From Neobacillus sp. YX16 (GTDB taxonomy: Bacteria; Bacillota; Bacilli; Bacillales; Cytobacillaceae), in assembly GCF_030123505.1 (NCBI RefSeq), contig NZ_CP126115.1, positions 1,254,001 to 1,318,000 of the forward strand: a stretch of 64,000 nt of DNA, in the 5' to 3' direction. A program made the translations under genes and the position numbers. This document shows, one piece after another, positions 25,364 to 34,338 of the stretch. Below the pieces are notes generated by a model, which worked only from the letters and a program-made list of their open reading frames with translations, made no database searches and was not told the origin of the DNA. Positions within the stretch are counted from its first letter, which is position 1. Every line of letters starts with the position of its first letter.

Positions 25364-26128
25364 ATGGAATATACAATACAAAAACTAGCTAGTCTCGCAG
25401 GTGTCAGCACTCGAACACTCAGGTATTATGATGAAATTGGAATTCTTAAGCCGGCAAGAATCAATTCATCAGGATATCGGATCTATGGACAGGAGGAAGT
25501 AAATACTCTTCAGCAAATCCTATTTTATAGAGAGTTAGGAGTCGGTTTGGACAGCATCAAGGAGATTGTAACGGCGCCTTCTTTTGATGGGGCAAAAGCA
25601 CTGCGGGAGCATCGTGAAAAACTCCTCGAAAAAAAAGAACGACTAGATTTATTAATCGCCAATGTCGATAAAACGATAGCACTTACGGAAGGGAGAATAA
25701 CCATGTCAAATAAAGAAAAATTTGAAGGTTTTAAGAAAAAGATGGTTGAAGATAACGAGAAAAAGTATGGGAAGGAAATTCGTGAAAAATATGGCAAGGA
25801 AAGTGTGGAGGCTTCAAATGCAAAAGTAATGAACATGACAGAGGAGCAATATCAAGAGGTAACAGCTTTAGCAGAACAAATCCACACTACACTCGCTAAA
25901 GCATTTAAAACAGGAGATCCCGCTGGAGAATTAGCTCAAAAAGCTGCCGAATTACACAAACAATGGCTAACTTATTATTGGAAGGAATATAGCAAAGAAG
26001 CCCATGCAGGTCTAGCACAAATGTATGTGGATGATGAAAGGTTTACAGCTTATTATGACAAAGAACAACCTGGTACCGCAGTGTTCCTAAAGGACGCGAT
26101 TCATATCTACACAGGTCAAAAAAACTAA
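25364..26128 (+). CDS. MerR family regulator with TipAS domain
   Basis: A 254-residue regulator. The N-terminal MerR HTH (LASLAGVSTRTLRYYDEIGI) and coiled coil reach to about residue 110. The C-terminal 140 residues (TMSNKEKFEGFKKK onward) are a TipAS drug-binding domain ending DAIHIYTGQ. It probably senses a small antibiotic-like ligand, as TipA and Mta do. The promoter directly in front carries a MerR-type operator, so it controls itself. No transport gene is adjacent, so other targets are elsewhere. Confidence 0.9.
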   Translation: MEYTIQKLASLAGVSTRTLRYYDEIGILKPARINSSGYRIYGQEEVNTLQQILFYRELGVGLDSIKEIVTAPSFDGAKALREHREKLLEKKERLDLLIANVDKTIALTEGRITMSNKEKFEGFKKKMVEDNEKKYGKEIREKYGKESVEASNAKVMNMTEEQYQEVTALAEQIHTTLAKAFKTGDPAGELAQKAAELHKQWLTYYWKEYSKEAHAGLAQMYVDDERFTAYYDKEQPGTAVFLKDAIHIYTGQKN

Positions 26129-26137
26129 TGGTTAAGA

Positions 26138-26172
26138 CTCACCCAATAATCGTTTTGGGTGAGCTTTTTATA
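26138..26172 (+). terminator. Terminator of the MerR gene
   Basis: CTCACCCAA pairs with TTGGGTGAG, followed by CTTTTTAT. Confidence 0.85.
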
Positions 26173-26239
26173 TTTTCACAGTAATAAGTGTAGAATAAAG
26201 TAAGGATATATAAGAATTAATCATGGAAAGGCGAAAATT

Positions 26240-27565
26240 ATGGTTGAAAAATATAGTTTAGAGATTTTGAATAGGCCCGACCTATTTTATCAGTTGATTA
26301 ATAATATGACTGATTTAGTCTTTTTGACAAAAGTAAATCAAGATAAATCATTAAGCTATGTTATTTTAAATAAACCAGCTAAAGACCTTTACGGATTAAC
26401 AAATGAATCCTTTGGCAGGCCGATAGAAGAGGTTCTTCCAAGCAATGCTTATCATATTATCAAGAGAAAATACGAAGAAGCAATAGAAAAGAAACAGCCA
26501 ATCAAATACGAAGATATGGTTATTGTTTCGCCTCTTCTGCAAACCAATAATCATGGAATCATTTATTGGGAATCGACGATCACCCCTGTGTTTAATCAAG
26601 ACGGTGTGTGTACTCATTTGTTAGCCATTGTTCGTAATCTAACAGAACAAAGAGAGAAAGAAAATGAAATACAAAGAATAAAAGACCGCTTGGAGCTCGT
26701 TTGGAATAGTGTTGCGGATGTCATGTTTACATTTGATAAAAATGAAGATATTGTATCAGTTAATAAAGCATTTGAAAAATTATTAGGCTGGAAGGCAGAA
26801 GATCTGGTAAAGGATAAGTCCATCAGTTTTATCCCTGAAGATGATAAAGAAGACCTAAGAAAATTCATTGAAAGAGTAAAAAACGGCGAGACAGTGACTT
26901 CTCATGAGGTAAAACGAATACCAAAAAGTGGTGAAATGATTTATTTTCTTGGCTCATTTTCGCCTCTTTATGATCAGAATGGTGATTGGGATGGAGGTGT
27001 AGTTGCATATAAAAACATCACGGAAAGAAAGAAATATGAAGATAAGTTAAAAGAGTTAGCTCTCCATGACCCATTAACGGGTTTTCCTAATCGAACTTAC
27101 TTTTCACAATGTCTAAAAATAGAGATGGAAAAAGCAAAACTATCTAAACTGTTACTTTCAGTTTTTGCACTTGATATCGACCACTTTAAAGAAATTAATG
27201 ATACGTATGGACATGACATTGGTGATGAGGTGTTAAAGGAATTTGCCAAACGCGTTAAAAGAGCAATTAGGAAAAATGATTTCCTCGCAAGAATTGGAGG
27301 AGATGAGTTCGTTATATTAATACCCGAGTTGACAGAAAAGACAAAGGTTGTAGAAATGGCTGATAGAATCCAACAATGTCTCGGTGATGAATGGATCATT
27401 GCCAATGAAAAAATAAAAATTACTTCAAGTATTGGAATCTCATTTTACAACCAATTTGACTCAGAAGAAAAAACACTATTTAAAAACGCTGACCTAGCTT
27501 TATATGAAGCAAAGAAAAAAGGAAGAAATAATTATCAAATTTATAATGATCAAAAAAACGGCTAA
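26240..27565 (+). CDS. PAS-PAS-GGDEF diguanylate cyclase
   Basis: A 441-residue cytoplasmic signalling protein. Two PAS domains (about residues 12-135 and 148-270; the second ends GGVVAYKNITERKK) precede a GGDEF domain from about 275. The catalytic motif RIGGDEF is canonical, and RKND five residues before it fits the RxxD inhibitory site, so it should make c-di-GMP with product inhibition. The DPLTGFPNR substrate motif is present. No EAL domain. The ligands of the PAS domains are unknown. Confidence 0.92.
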   Translation: MVEKYSLEILNRPDLFYQLINNMTDLVFLTKVNQDKSLSYVILNKPAKDLYGLTNESFGRPIEEVLPSNAYHIIKRKYEEAIEKKQPIKYEDMVIVSPLLQTNNHGIIYWESTITPVFNQDGVCTHLLAIVRNLTEQREKENEIQRIKDRLELVWNSVADVMFTFDKNEDIVSVNKAFEKLLGWKAEDLVKDKSISFIPEDDKEDLRKFIERVKNGETVTSHEVKRIPKSGEMIYFLGSFSPLYDQNGDWDGGVVAYKNITERKKYEDKLKELALHDPLTGFPNRTYFSQCLKIEMEKAKLSKLLLSVFALDIDHFKEINDTYGHDIGDEVLKEFAKRVKRAIRKNDFLARIGGDEFVILIPELTEKTKVVEMADRIQQCLGDEWIIANEKIKITSSIGISFYNQFDSEEKTLFKNADLALYEAKKKGRNNYQIYNDQKNG

Positions 27566-27583
27566 TGTTGAATTGGCCGGTTT

Positions 27584-28171
27584 CTATTTTTTGAAGATAG
27601 TTACTAGATAATATTTGGTTATCGCAAGATACTCTCTTAGATATGACTTTGGAATAGCTACAGCAGGAGTTTCTGCAGGAATTCCTTGTAAATTCAAACC
27701 CTGATCTTTAGCAATGGACTTGGCACGATAAAGATGAAAATCATTCGTTACAAGTAATCCATTTTCAAGATAATCCGGAATGAGCTTTTTTGAAAAACGA
27801 ATATTTTCAACTGTATCTGTTGATTTATCTTCTAATATGATTCTATTACTAGAAATTCCGTGTACAAGTAAGCCCTCTTTAATCGCATCTGCCTCAGTAA
27901 TATCTTCTCCTGGTCCCTGTCCTCCTGATGCAATCGCAATGGTTTCTTTGTTTTTCTTCATATAATTTGCTGCAGCATCAATCCGATATTGAAGAGCCAG
28001 AGAAGGTATTTCACCTTTAACTCGTGCCCCAAGAATAATAATATAGTCAGCATGCAACGGTACCTCACTATTCGTGTGGGCCCTAATCTTAGAATGTAAG
28101 AATGCGAAGTATAGTATTACACTGAGTGTAAGCACGCCTAAAACCATATAAAACGTTTTCCTATTCCCCAT
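27584..28171 (-). CDS. YdcF/SanA family (DUF218) membrane-anchored protein
   Basis: A 195-residue protein with one N-terminal membrane helix and a DUF218 domain (ADYIIILGARVKGEIPS, ASGGQGPGEDITEADA, TNDFHLYRAK). Members such as SanA and ElyC act on envelope precursors or permeability. Start ATG 28171 follows AAAGGGACGG; a TTG three bases upstream is less likely. It converges with the diguanylate cyclase gene, and an imperfect hairpin over the latter's stop codon may end both. Confidence 0.85.
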   Translation of the reverse strand: MGNRKTFYMVLGVLTLSVILYFAFLHSKIRAHTNSEVPLHADYIIILGARVKGEIPSLALQYRIDAAANYMKKNKETIAIASGGQGPGEDITEADAIKEGLLVHGISSNRIILEDKSTDTVENIRFSKKLIPDYLENGLLVTNDFHLYRAKSIAKDQGLNLQGIPAETPAVAIPKSYLREYLAITKYYLVTIFKK

Positions 28172-28316
28172 CAAATCCGTCCCTTTATGTATAATCTTAT
28201 CTTCCTTTTATTCTACCATAGTCGATTTACTCTTCCCTATGTATGTTAAAGTACTGGGAATTTTTTTATATACCCTTGGCATACTAAACGAGACAAAGAG
28301 TAAAGGAGTTTAGCGT

Positions 28317-29420
28317 ATGAACTTTTATCCATATGAAGAAGATTCACTGCTTTTTTCAAAGAAATCAGCACGAAATGTTTTTATCGTGTTAGTGATTTTA
28401 TTTTTTTCTGTTTATATTGGATCAGAACAATTTGGATATTTCGATATGGCCTTATATGGATATTTGTGGGCAACTGTTTTGTGCTTTGTGCTGCTGACAA
28501 TCAGAATCACCTCGTGGACCTTACGTCCTCCAACTAGAAGGCTGTGGAAGCAAGGTATCAAAATGATGTTCAGTGCTAAAGGGCTTGCATTCGTCTTTAA
28601 GACTTTGTACACCAATATCGGAGAGCAAAGGTTTATTAGAAATAGGTCTGGTTATCGCTGGGCACAGCATATGTTCATTTCTTGGGGTGTCATTTTCTCA
28701 TTTGCCATTACCTTTTCCCTTGTCCTTAATTGGCTTCATTTTGAATTAGTTGAACCTAAAACCTATGCGGCAGTGGTTTTTGGGATTCCAATGTTTCGAA
28801 TGGGAGTTGACTCACTTCTCGCAATTGCCATTTATCACGGTTTAAATTGGACAGGAATTGCTGTCATTATTGGCTGCGGTATGGCGCTGTATCGAAGAGT
28901 TACAGACGAAAAAAAGATTGTTGAGCAATCAAAAGAATATGACTTCTTTCCACTCTTTCTACTAATAGCAATCTCAATAACTGGCTCCTTATTAACCGTG
29001 TCTGCGTTGTGGATGGAGGGGGCTTTCTACTTAGGTATTGCGCTTGCTCACCAAATAACAGTCATTGTTTTTCTTTTATATTTTCCTTTTAGTAAGTTCT
29101 GGCATTTACCGCTTCGATTTTTAGCTGTGATGGTTCCGATGTATCACGCGATGGGGGAACAGAAACAATGTGCCAGATGCGGGATAGAATATGCAACGGC
29201 TACACAAATCAAGGATGTTCAATTAGCTTTAGAAAAAAGACATTTGTCTGTTCCGATAGATCACACAACACTTCATTTTTCAGACCTATGTTCACAGTGC
29301 CGTAGAGTTAGTCACAGATTGAGTGCCTATGGTGCTAAAGTTCATTTCCGTAAAGCTAACCTCGTGTTAGAAAGTAATGAGAAAAACGGACTTCAATTGA
29401 AGAAGGGAGGAGATCAATAG
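28317..29420 (+). CDS. Integral membrane subunit, probable heme/quinol anchor of a Mo reductase
   Basis: A 367-residue protein with about seven or eight membrane helices, first of a six-gene operon. Histidines in or near helices (WAQHMFISWG, YHGLNW, ALAHQITV, FWHLPL) could bind two b hemes, as in NarI-like quinol dehydrogenases. The last 100 residues form a soluble tail with two Cys pairs, CARCG and CSQC, that look like a zinc ribbon or rubredoxin-like knuckle. It ends one base before the Mo subunit starts. I do not recognise a named family. Confidence 0.7.
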   Translation: MNFYPYEEDSLLFSKKSARNVFIVLVILFFSVYIGSEQFGYFDMALYGYLWATVLCFVLLTIRITSWTLRPPTRRLWKQGIKMMFSAKGLAFVFKTLYTNIGEQRFIRNRSGYRWAQHMFISWGVIFSFAITFSLVLNWLHFELVEPKTYAAVVFGIPMFRMGVDSLLAIAIYHGLNWTGIAVIIGCGMALYRRVTDEKKIVEQSKEYDFFPLFLLIAISITGSLLTVSALWMEGAFYLGIALAHQITVIVFLLYFPFSKFWHLPLRFLAVMVPMYHAMGEQKQCARCGIEYATATQIKDVQLALEKRHLSVPIDHTTLHFSDLCSQCRRVSHRLSAYGAKVHFRKANLVLESNEKNGLQLKKGGDQ

Positions 29421-31583
29421 ATGGGCCATGCACAAAATAAAGACTACTCGCAAAGAGATTACGATGCAATAGTACGAGATGGCGAGGAACTGATTTCTAC
29501 TCATTGCTGCTTTTGCGGGATGCAATGCGGGATGAACATTCGCGTGAACAAAGAGGATAAATCGGTCCTCGGTGTTGAGCCTAGATATGATTTTCCGATG
29601 AACGGGGGCAGGCTTTGCCCCAAAGGAGTAAGCGCCTACCGACAGGCAGAGCATGTGGAACGGCTCAAGCACCCGCTTATTCGAAAAAATGGAAAGCTTG
29701 AACAAGCTACATGGGATGAAGCTATGGACTTGATTGTATCGAAAATCCAAGAAATTCAAGGTAAATATGGAAAGGATGCCTTTGGAATTTATAGCGGTTC
29801 TTCCATGACGAATGAAAAATGTTACTTAATGGGTAAATTCGCGCGGATTGGACTTGGAACAAAAAATATTGATTACAATGGCCGCTATTGTATGTCATCT
29901 GCATCTGTCGGATTCAACCAAAGTATTGGAATTGATAGGGGATCAACCAATCCCTGGTCTGACATCAAATTTGCAGATGTTTTGTTGATTGCAGGCTCTA
30001 ATACGGCTGAGTGTCATCCGTTATCGATGCCATATATTTGGGGTGCTAGAGATCGCGGGGCCAAATTAATTGTCGTCGATCCTAGGCAAACAAAAACAGC
30101 ACTTGTAGCAGATGTCCATTTAGACATTCGTCCAGGAACTGATGTGGCGATAGCAAATGGCTTACTGCACGTCATGATTGAAGAAGATTTAGTTGACCAT
30201 GACTTTATTCAAAACCATACAACAGGTTACGAAGAAGTAAAGGAACTTGTAAAGAAATATACGCCTGCACATGTTTCTGAAATTACAGGTGTTGCGGTTG
30301 ACAAAATCATAACTGCTGCCCGCCTATTCGGTCAGGCAAAAACGGGTATGACCATGTTCGCACGCGGGGTTGAGCAGCATGCGACAGGCACAGATTCCGT
30401 TTCAAACTATGTAAATCTGTGTTTAGTAACTGGGAAAATGGGGAAAAAGGGTTCAGGGGTTGCAACCTTTACGGGTCAAGGAAATGGCCAAGGCGGCAGG
30501 GAACATGGTCAAAAAACGGATCAGCTTCCAGGGTTCCGAAAGATTACTGACCCGAAAGCACGAGAATATATCGCTGGTGTTTGGGGTGTCGATGAATCAG
30601 AAATTCCAGGACCGGGGTTATCGGCCTTTGAAATGCTTCAGGCACTTGGAAAAGAAATTAAGGGATTGTTACTAATCTGCAGTAATCCAATTGTTTCCTC
30701 CCCAACCGTTGGTGATGTAGGTGAGTATCTAAAGAGTTTAGACTTTTTTGTTTGCATGGATTTCTTTTTGTCAGAATCAGCAGAGCTAGCGGATGTGGTT
30801 CTTCCATCTACCGTTTGGATTGAAGACAATGGAACCATGACAAATGTTGAAGGACGGGTATTACGTGTGAAAGGTATTGATCGTACACCTGGTGAAACAA
30901 AACGGGACTGGAAGGTCATTTGTGATATTGCGGAACGACTTGGCAGGGGGCAATACTTTCAATTTAATTCACCAGAAGATATCTTTAATGAGCTTCGGGT
31001 TGCAAGTAAAGGCGGTACCGCAGATTATTACGGAATTACCTACGAAAAGCTCGATAAAATGCAGGGGGTATTTTGGCCATGCCCAACTGAGGAATCGGAA
31101 GGGCTGCCAAGATTGTTTGAGGATTTGAAATTTAATTTCCCTGATGGAAAAGCAAGAATCTTAGCATTTGAACATAAAGGTCCAAATGAGAAAACGAGTA
31201 AGGAATACCCAATCATTTTATCGACTGGACGAGTTGTCTTCCACTATTTAAGTGGAAATCAAACAAGGAGGATTGAGGCTCTGCGTAATTTATGTCCAGA
31301 CCCCTATGTGGAGATTCATCCCAACTTGGCGAAAAAATATAACATTGAACATGGAGAACCTATAAAGATATCAAGCCCTAGGGGCAGCATCGAGCTCCCA
31401 GCTAGAGTTACCAAAATCACGAGAGAGGACATGGTATTCGTTCCCTATCATTGGGGGAAATCCTTGGCAATCAATCATTTGACGAATCCCGCATTAGAAC
31501 CGAAATCGAAAATACCAGAATTCAAGGTTTGCGCAGTCAAATTAGAAAAGATCGCCTCGCATGCAGGTGAAAAGCATGGCTAA
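29421..31583 (+). CDS. Molybdopterin oxidoreductase, NasC-like nitrate reductase catalytic subunit
   Basis: A 720-residue bis-MGD enzyme. The N-terminal [4Fe-4S] ligands are CFCGMQC plus the later Cys in GGRLCPKG; the probable Mo ligand is Cys in YNGRYCMSSASVGFN. The middle motif GQGNGQGGREHGQKTDQLPG and the length match B. subtilis NasC, the assimilatory nitrate reductase, closely. No Tat signal, so it is cytoplasmic. Unlike nas operons there is no flavoprotein NasB or siroheme nitrite reductase; instead membrane, ferredoxin and Rieske subunits flank it. Nitrate is the best substrate guess; another oxyanion or formate is possible. Confidence 0.88.
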   Translation: MGHAQNKDYSQRDYDAIVRDGEELISTHCCFCGMQCGMNIRVNKEDKSVLGVEPRYDFPMNGGRLCPKGVSAYRQAEHVERLKHPLIRKNGKLEQATWDEAMDLIVSKIQEIQGKYGKDAFGIYSGSSMTNEKCYLMGKFARIGLGTKNIDYNGRYCMSSASVGFNQSIGIDRGSTNPWSDIKFADVLLIAGSNTAECHPLSMPYIWGARDRGAKLIVVDPRQTKTALVADVHLDIRPGTDVAIANGLLHVMIEEDLVDHDFIQNHTTGYEEVKELVKKYTPAHVSEITGVAVDKIITAARLFGQAKTGMTMFARGVEQHATGTDSVSNYVNLCLVTGKMGKKGSGVATFTGQGNGQGGREHGQKTDQLPGFRKITDPKAREYIAGVWGVDESEIPGPGLSAFEMLQALGKEIKGLLLICSNPIVSSPTVGDVGEYLKSLDFFVCMDFFLSESAELADVVLPSTVWIEDNGTMTNVEGRVLRVKGIDRTPGETKRDWKVICDIAERLGRGQYFQFNSPEDIFNELRVASKGGTADYYGITYEKLDKMQGVFWPCPTEESEGLPRLFEDLKFNFPDGKARILAFEHKGPNEKTSKEYPIILSTGRVVFHYLSGNQTRRIEALRNLCPDPYVEIHPNLAKKYNIEHGEPIKISSPRGSIELPARVTKITREDMVFVPYHWGKSLAINHLTNPALEPKSKIPEFKVCAVKLEKIASHAGEKHG

Positions 31584-32145
31584 GGTTTTATATATTGATT
31601 ACGAAAGATGTATTGGCTGCCGGGCTTGTGTTATTGGTTGTGAAGAATGCAGTGGACATGATCATTTATCAAGAATGTTTGTTGATGAGTTAAATCCAGG
31701 AGAAACGGTGGCAGCCTCACCAACCCCTTGTATGCACTGTGTAACACCTGCATGCGCGGAATCATGTCCTGTGCAAGCAATAGCAATCGCGGATGATGGA
31801 ACGGTATTATCTGCCTCATTAGAAAAATGCATTGGCTGTAAAAACTGTACTTACGCTTGTCCATTTGGAATTCCACGGGTGGATGATGTGAAAAAAGTAA
31901 TGTACAAGTGTGATATGTGTTATGACCGGACTTCTAAAGGAAGACCGCCAATGTGTGCAAGTGTTTGTCCAACGGATACCATTCGCTTTGTGGATGAACA
32001 CGAAATTAAATCCGAACCACCTAAGGAAGTTCAGTTTAAGTGGGATTTCGGCGGAACCGTGATTGAAACAAGGACTGTCATTGGAATGCCGGATACTGAG
32101 ACAAACAGATATGGATTTAGAGAAGGCGATGGTGTTCAATCATGA
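31576..32145 (+). CDS. 4x[4Fe-4S] ferredoxin-type electron transfer subunit
   Basis: A 189-residue protein of the NrfC/DmsB/PhsB type. Four cluster-binding cysteine groups are seen: CIGCRACVIGC, CMHCVTPACAESCP, CIGCKNCTYACP and CDMC-x8-PPMCASVCP. It would wire the Mo subunit to the membrane partner. Start ATG 31576 follows AGGTGA and overlaps the Mo gene by 8 bp; ATG 31561 has no ribosome site. Its stop overlaps the Rieske start by 4 bp. No Tat signal, in line with a cytoplasmic complex. Confidence 0.9.
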   Translation: MAKVLYIDYERCIGCRACVIGCEECSGHDHLSRMFVDELNPGETVAASPTPCMHCVTPACAESCPVQAIAIADDGTVLSASLEKCIGCKNCTYACPFGIPRVDDVKKVMYKCDMCYDRTSKGRPPMCASVCPTDTIRFVDEHEIKSEPPKEVQFKWDFGGTVIETRTVIGMPDTETNRYGFREGDGVQS

Positions 32146-32645
32146 AGAAAATAGAGGGATTTCTTCGAAAGCTGTCTTTTAATATCAGAAGAGATAAAGA
32201 ATTAGAATTAAATAGAAGGGGCTTTATCGCCTCTTCCTTATCGTTAATGGGCGTATTATTTGTAAGCTCAACCCCTTTAATGGTGTTATCAAAAAATCGC
32301 GAGGAAGAAGCCCATGATTCCGAGGTGTTTATTGTAAATGAAAAAGATATCGCTGTAGGACAGAGTGTTTCATTCTATTATCCTGATGAGAATGATTCTG
32401 CGATATTGGTAAGAATCTCTGAAAAGGAATATAGGGCCTATAACAGTAAATGTACGCATTTAATGTGTCCAGTTTATTGGGAAAAGGATACGGGGAAGTT
32501 AACCTGCCCGTGTCATAATGGCTTCTTTAATGTGGAGGATGGGTCTGTTCTTGCGGGACCGCCGCCAAGGGCGCTTCCTTCCATTAAGTTGAAATTTAAA
32601 GGTAAAAAAATCTACGCTGTTGGAATCACTCAGGCTCAGCATTAG
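32142..32645 (+). CDS. Rieske [2Fe-2S] protein with Tat-like signal
   Basis: A 167-residue Rieske protein. The cluster motifs CTHLMC and CPCHNGFF are complete, and PPPRALP follows as in quinol-oxidising Rieske subunits. The N-terminus has NRRGFIASSLSLMGVLFV, a Tat-type twin-arginine segment with a hydrophobic helix, so the domain should sit outside the membrane. It is translationally coupled (4 bp overlap) to the ferredoxin subunit. A Rieske protein with a NasC-like Mo subunit is unusual. Confidence 0.88.
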   Translation: MKKIEGFLRKLSFNIRRDKELELNRRGFIASSLSLMGVLFVSSTPLMVLSKNREEEAHDSEVFIVNEKDIAVGQSVSFYYPDENDSAILVRISEKEYRAYNSKCTHLMCPVYWEKDTGKLTCPCHNGFFNVEDGSVLAGPPPRALPSIKLKFKGKKIYAVGITQAQH

Positions 32646-32657
32646 GAGGCGGGTTTT

Positions 32658-32852
32658 ATGAAAATGGCATGGTGGGTTTTTATGAGTCTGCTGACCGTGC
32701 AAATTATTCTTATTCAATACATGGTAGAGGAATATCTGGCAGGTCATTACGGAAATCTTTTTTATTATGTATTGGCCTTAGGCTTTATGTTTGTTTTGAC
32801 ACTGATAACATATCTATTCTTTAGAAGAGTGGATAAGGTAATGGATCATTAA
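32658..32852 (+). CDS. Small two-helix membrane protein
   Basis: A 64-residue protein with two membrane helices (about residues 4-22 and 34-56) and an acidic loop (EEYLAGHYGN). It lies 12 bp after the Rieske gene behind AGGAGG, and 15 bp before the globin gene. It may be a small subunit of the membrane complex. No family recognised. Confidence 0.7.
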   Translation: MKMAWWVFMSLLTVQIILIQYMVEEYLAGHYGNLFYYVLALGFMFVLTLITYLFFRRVDKVMDH

Positions 32853-32867
32853 AGGAGGACGAATGGG

Positions 32868-33203
32868 TTGCAAATGAATGATGAGAAAATAACTTCTGTT
32901 GTAAAAGACTTCTTTCATAAAATTCATGCAGATGACTTGATGAGAAAATTTTTTAAGGATCATGATCAGGAGAGAATTCAGCATCACCCGCAGACATTTT
33001 TACAGCATGGATTGGGTGAAGGAAAATATAGCAATGAACAGATAGCAAACGCACATAAAGATATTCCTATCAACGATGAGCATTTTGAAGCAATGGTCGG
33101 AAACTTCATTTCAACACTGGATGATAACGGGTTTAGTGCGGATGACAAACAAAAGATACATGGAATATTACAAGGATATAAAGGCGATATTTTAGGAAAA
33201 TAA
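32868..33203 (+). CDS. Truncated hemoglobin, group 1-like
   Basis: A 111-residue globin. The pattern VVKDFFHKIHADDLMRKFF, then the probable proximal His in NAHKDIPINDEHFEAMV, matches the TrHb group 1 fold, though it is short. TTG 32868 lies 9 bases after GGAGG, better than ATG 32874 (15 bases). It is the last gene of the Mo-enzyme operon and is followed by a terminator. Truncated globins in such settings often bind or oxidise NO, which could arise from nitrite; that role is inference. Confidence 0.82.
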   Translation: MQMNDEKITSVVKDFFHKIHADDLMRKFFKDHDQERIQHHPQTFLQHGLGEGKYSNEQIANAHKDIPINDEHFEAMVGNFISTLDDNGFSADDKQKIHGILQGYKGDILGK

Positions 33204-33242
33204 AATAGTGGTGCCCCGTTATGGGGATACCACTATTTTTTT
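33204..33242 (+). terminator. Terminator of the Mo-enzyme/globin operon
   Basis: AATAGTGGTGCCCC pairs with GGGGATACCACTATT, followed by TTTTT. Confidence 0.9.
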
Positions 33243-33322
33243 AGCTGATAAAGTCTGTTTTTTATAAGTTGGTGGTGAAAATGTAAATAATGGTAATTTT
33301 AAGGACGTCCACCCACCTCTTA

Positions 33323-33470
33323 GTTACCATGGCATGTGAATTTTTAAGTTACGGTACCTATAGAGCCCTTATAGTGACCATGTCACGTACATTATTAAGG
33401 TTACGGTACCTATAGAGCCCTTATAGTGACCATAGCACGTGCATTTTAGAGGTTACGGTAACTATAGACC
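33323..33470. repeat. Tandem repeat, 52 bp period, about 2.7 units
   Basis: GTTACGGTACCTATAGAG starts at 33348 and again at 33400; GTTACGGTAACTATAGA starts at 33452. A partial earlier unit begins with GTTACCATGGCATGTG at 33323. Each unit holds CTATAGAGCCCTTATAG and a GTGACCATGTCACGT-like dyad. The first two full units are almost identical. No coding potential seen. With the terminator, this fills the gap between the globin and Mrp genes. Confidence 0.85.
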
Positions 33471-33491
33471 TCGGTTTTTTCCACTATTTTC

Positions 33492-34229
33492 CTATGCAAT
33501 TGAATCCTGCACTTTTTCAGCTAATTCGTTGTATTTATCAAACAGCAGGGAACCTCTTTTATAAATAGAAGGTTCATAATCATCCTCTTTTGGAGCTAAT
33601 ATTGGCAACTGGGCAATGAGATTTGTCCCCAGTTTTGATGCTAACTGCTCTGAACCCCCTTTGCCGAACAGATAATACTTTTGTTCGAAATCTGGCGGCT
33701 GAAAATATGCCATATTTTCAACAATACCTAAGATATTATGATTATTGATTGCAGCCATTTTCCCAGCTCGTTCTGCAACATGTGAAGCGGTTGGATGTGG
33801 AGTTGTGACAACAATCTGATTGGAGCTTGGAATCAGTCGGTTCACGTCCATGGCAACATCACCTGTCCCTGGCGGCATATCGATTATGCAGTAATCAAGA
33901 GGACCCCAAATCACTTCATTAATAAATTGGTTGATGACCTTTCCAAGCATAGGACCTCGCCAAACAACAGGGTCATTATTTTTAACGATAAAACCCATTG
34001 ACATGATTTTTACACCATGGGATTCCACAGGAATGATTTTATTATTCATCGATTTCGGACCAAAACTTATATTCATCATGTTTGGAATACTGCTTCCATA
34101 TATATCAAAATCAATTAATCCTACCGCTTTACCCTGTCTAGCCAACGAAACAGCAAGATTCGCAGATACAGTAGACTTACCAACCCCGCCTTTACCCGAG
34201 ATCACCGAAATAACTTTTCCAGATAACAT
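33492..34229 (-). CDS. Mrp/ApbC-like P-loop ATPase (SalA-type)
   Basis: A 245-residue ATPase with the deviant Walker A GKGGVGKS and the Mrp signatures IDFDIYGSSIPNMM and DYCIIDMPPGTGDVA. It lacks the N-terminal MIP18/DUF59 domain of full-length Mrp. The usual CxxC that holds a bridging iron-sulfur cluster is absent (the region reads ENMAYFQPPDFEQ). It may therefore be a regulator like SalA rather than an Fe-S carrier, although its place next to an Fe-S-rich operon is suggestive. Confidence 0.85.
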   Translation of the reverse strand: MLSGKVISVISGKGGVGKSTVSANLAVSLARQGKAVGLIDFDIYGSSIPNMMNISFGPKSMNNKIIPVESHGVKIMSMGFIVKNNDPVVWRGPMLGKVINQFINEVIWGPLDYCIIDMPPGTGDVAMDVNRLIPSSNQIVVTTPHPTASHVAERAGKMAAINNHNILGIVENMAYFQPPDFEQKYYLFGKGGSEQLASKLGTNLIAQLPILAPKEDDYEPSIYKRGSLLFDKYNELAEKVQDSIA

Positions 34230-34338
34230 ACTCTCACCTCTTTTTGTTTAATGCTGTTCTCTTAAATATTGTTGTTAAAATCTTAATGCCGATTTTAACA
34301 TGGAATAAGCTGTTTTGAGCTATAGAACTAGGTTTGCA

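Noticed and set aside
33323..33470. CRISPR array
   Set aside because: The whole 52 bp unit is repeated with no unique spacers, and no cas gene is in the window.
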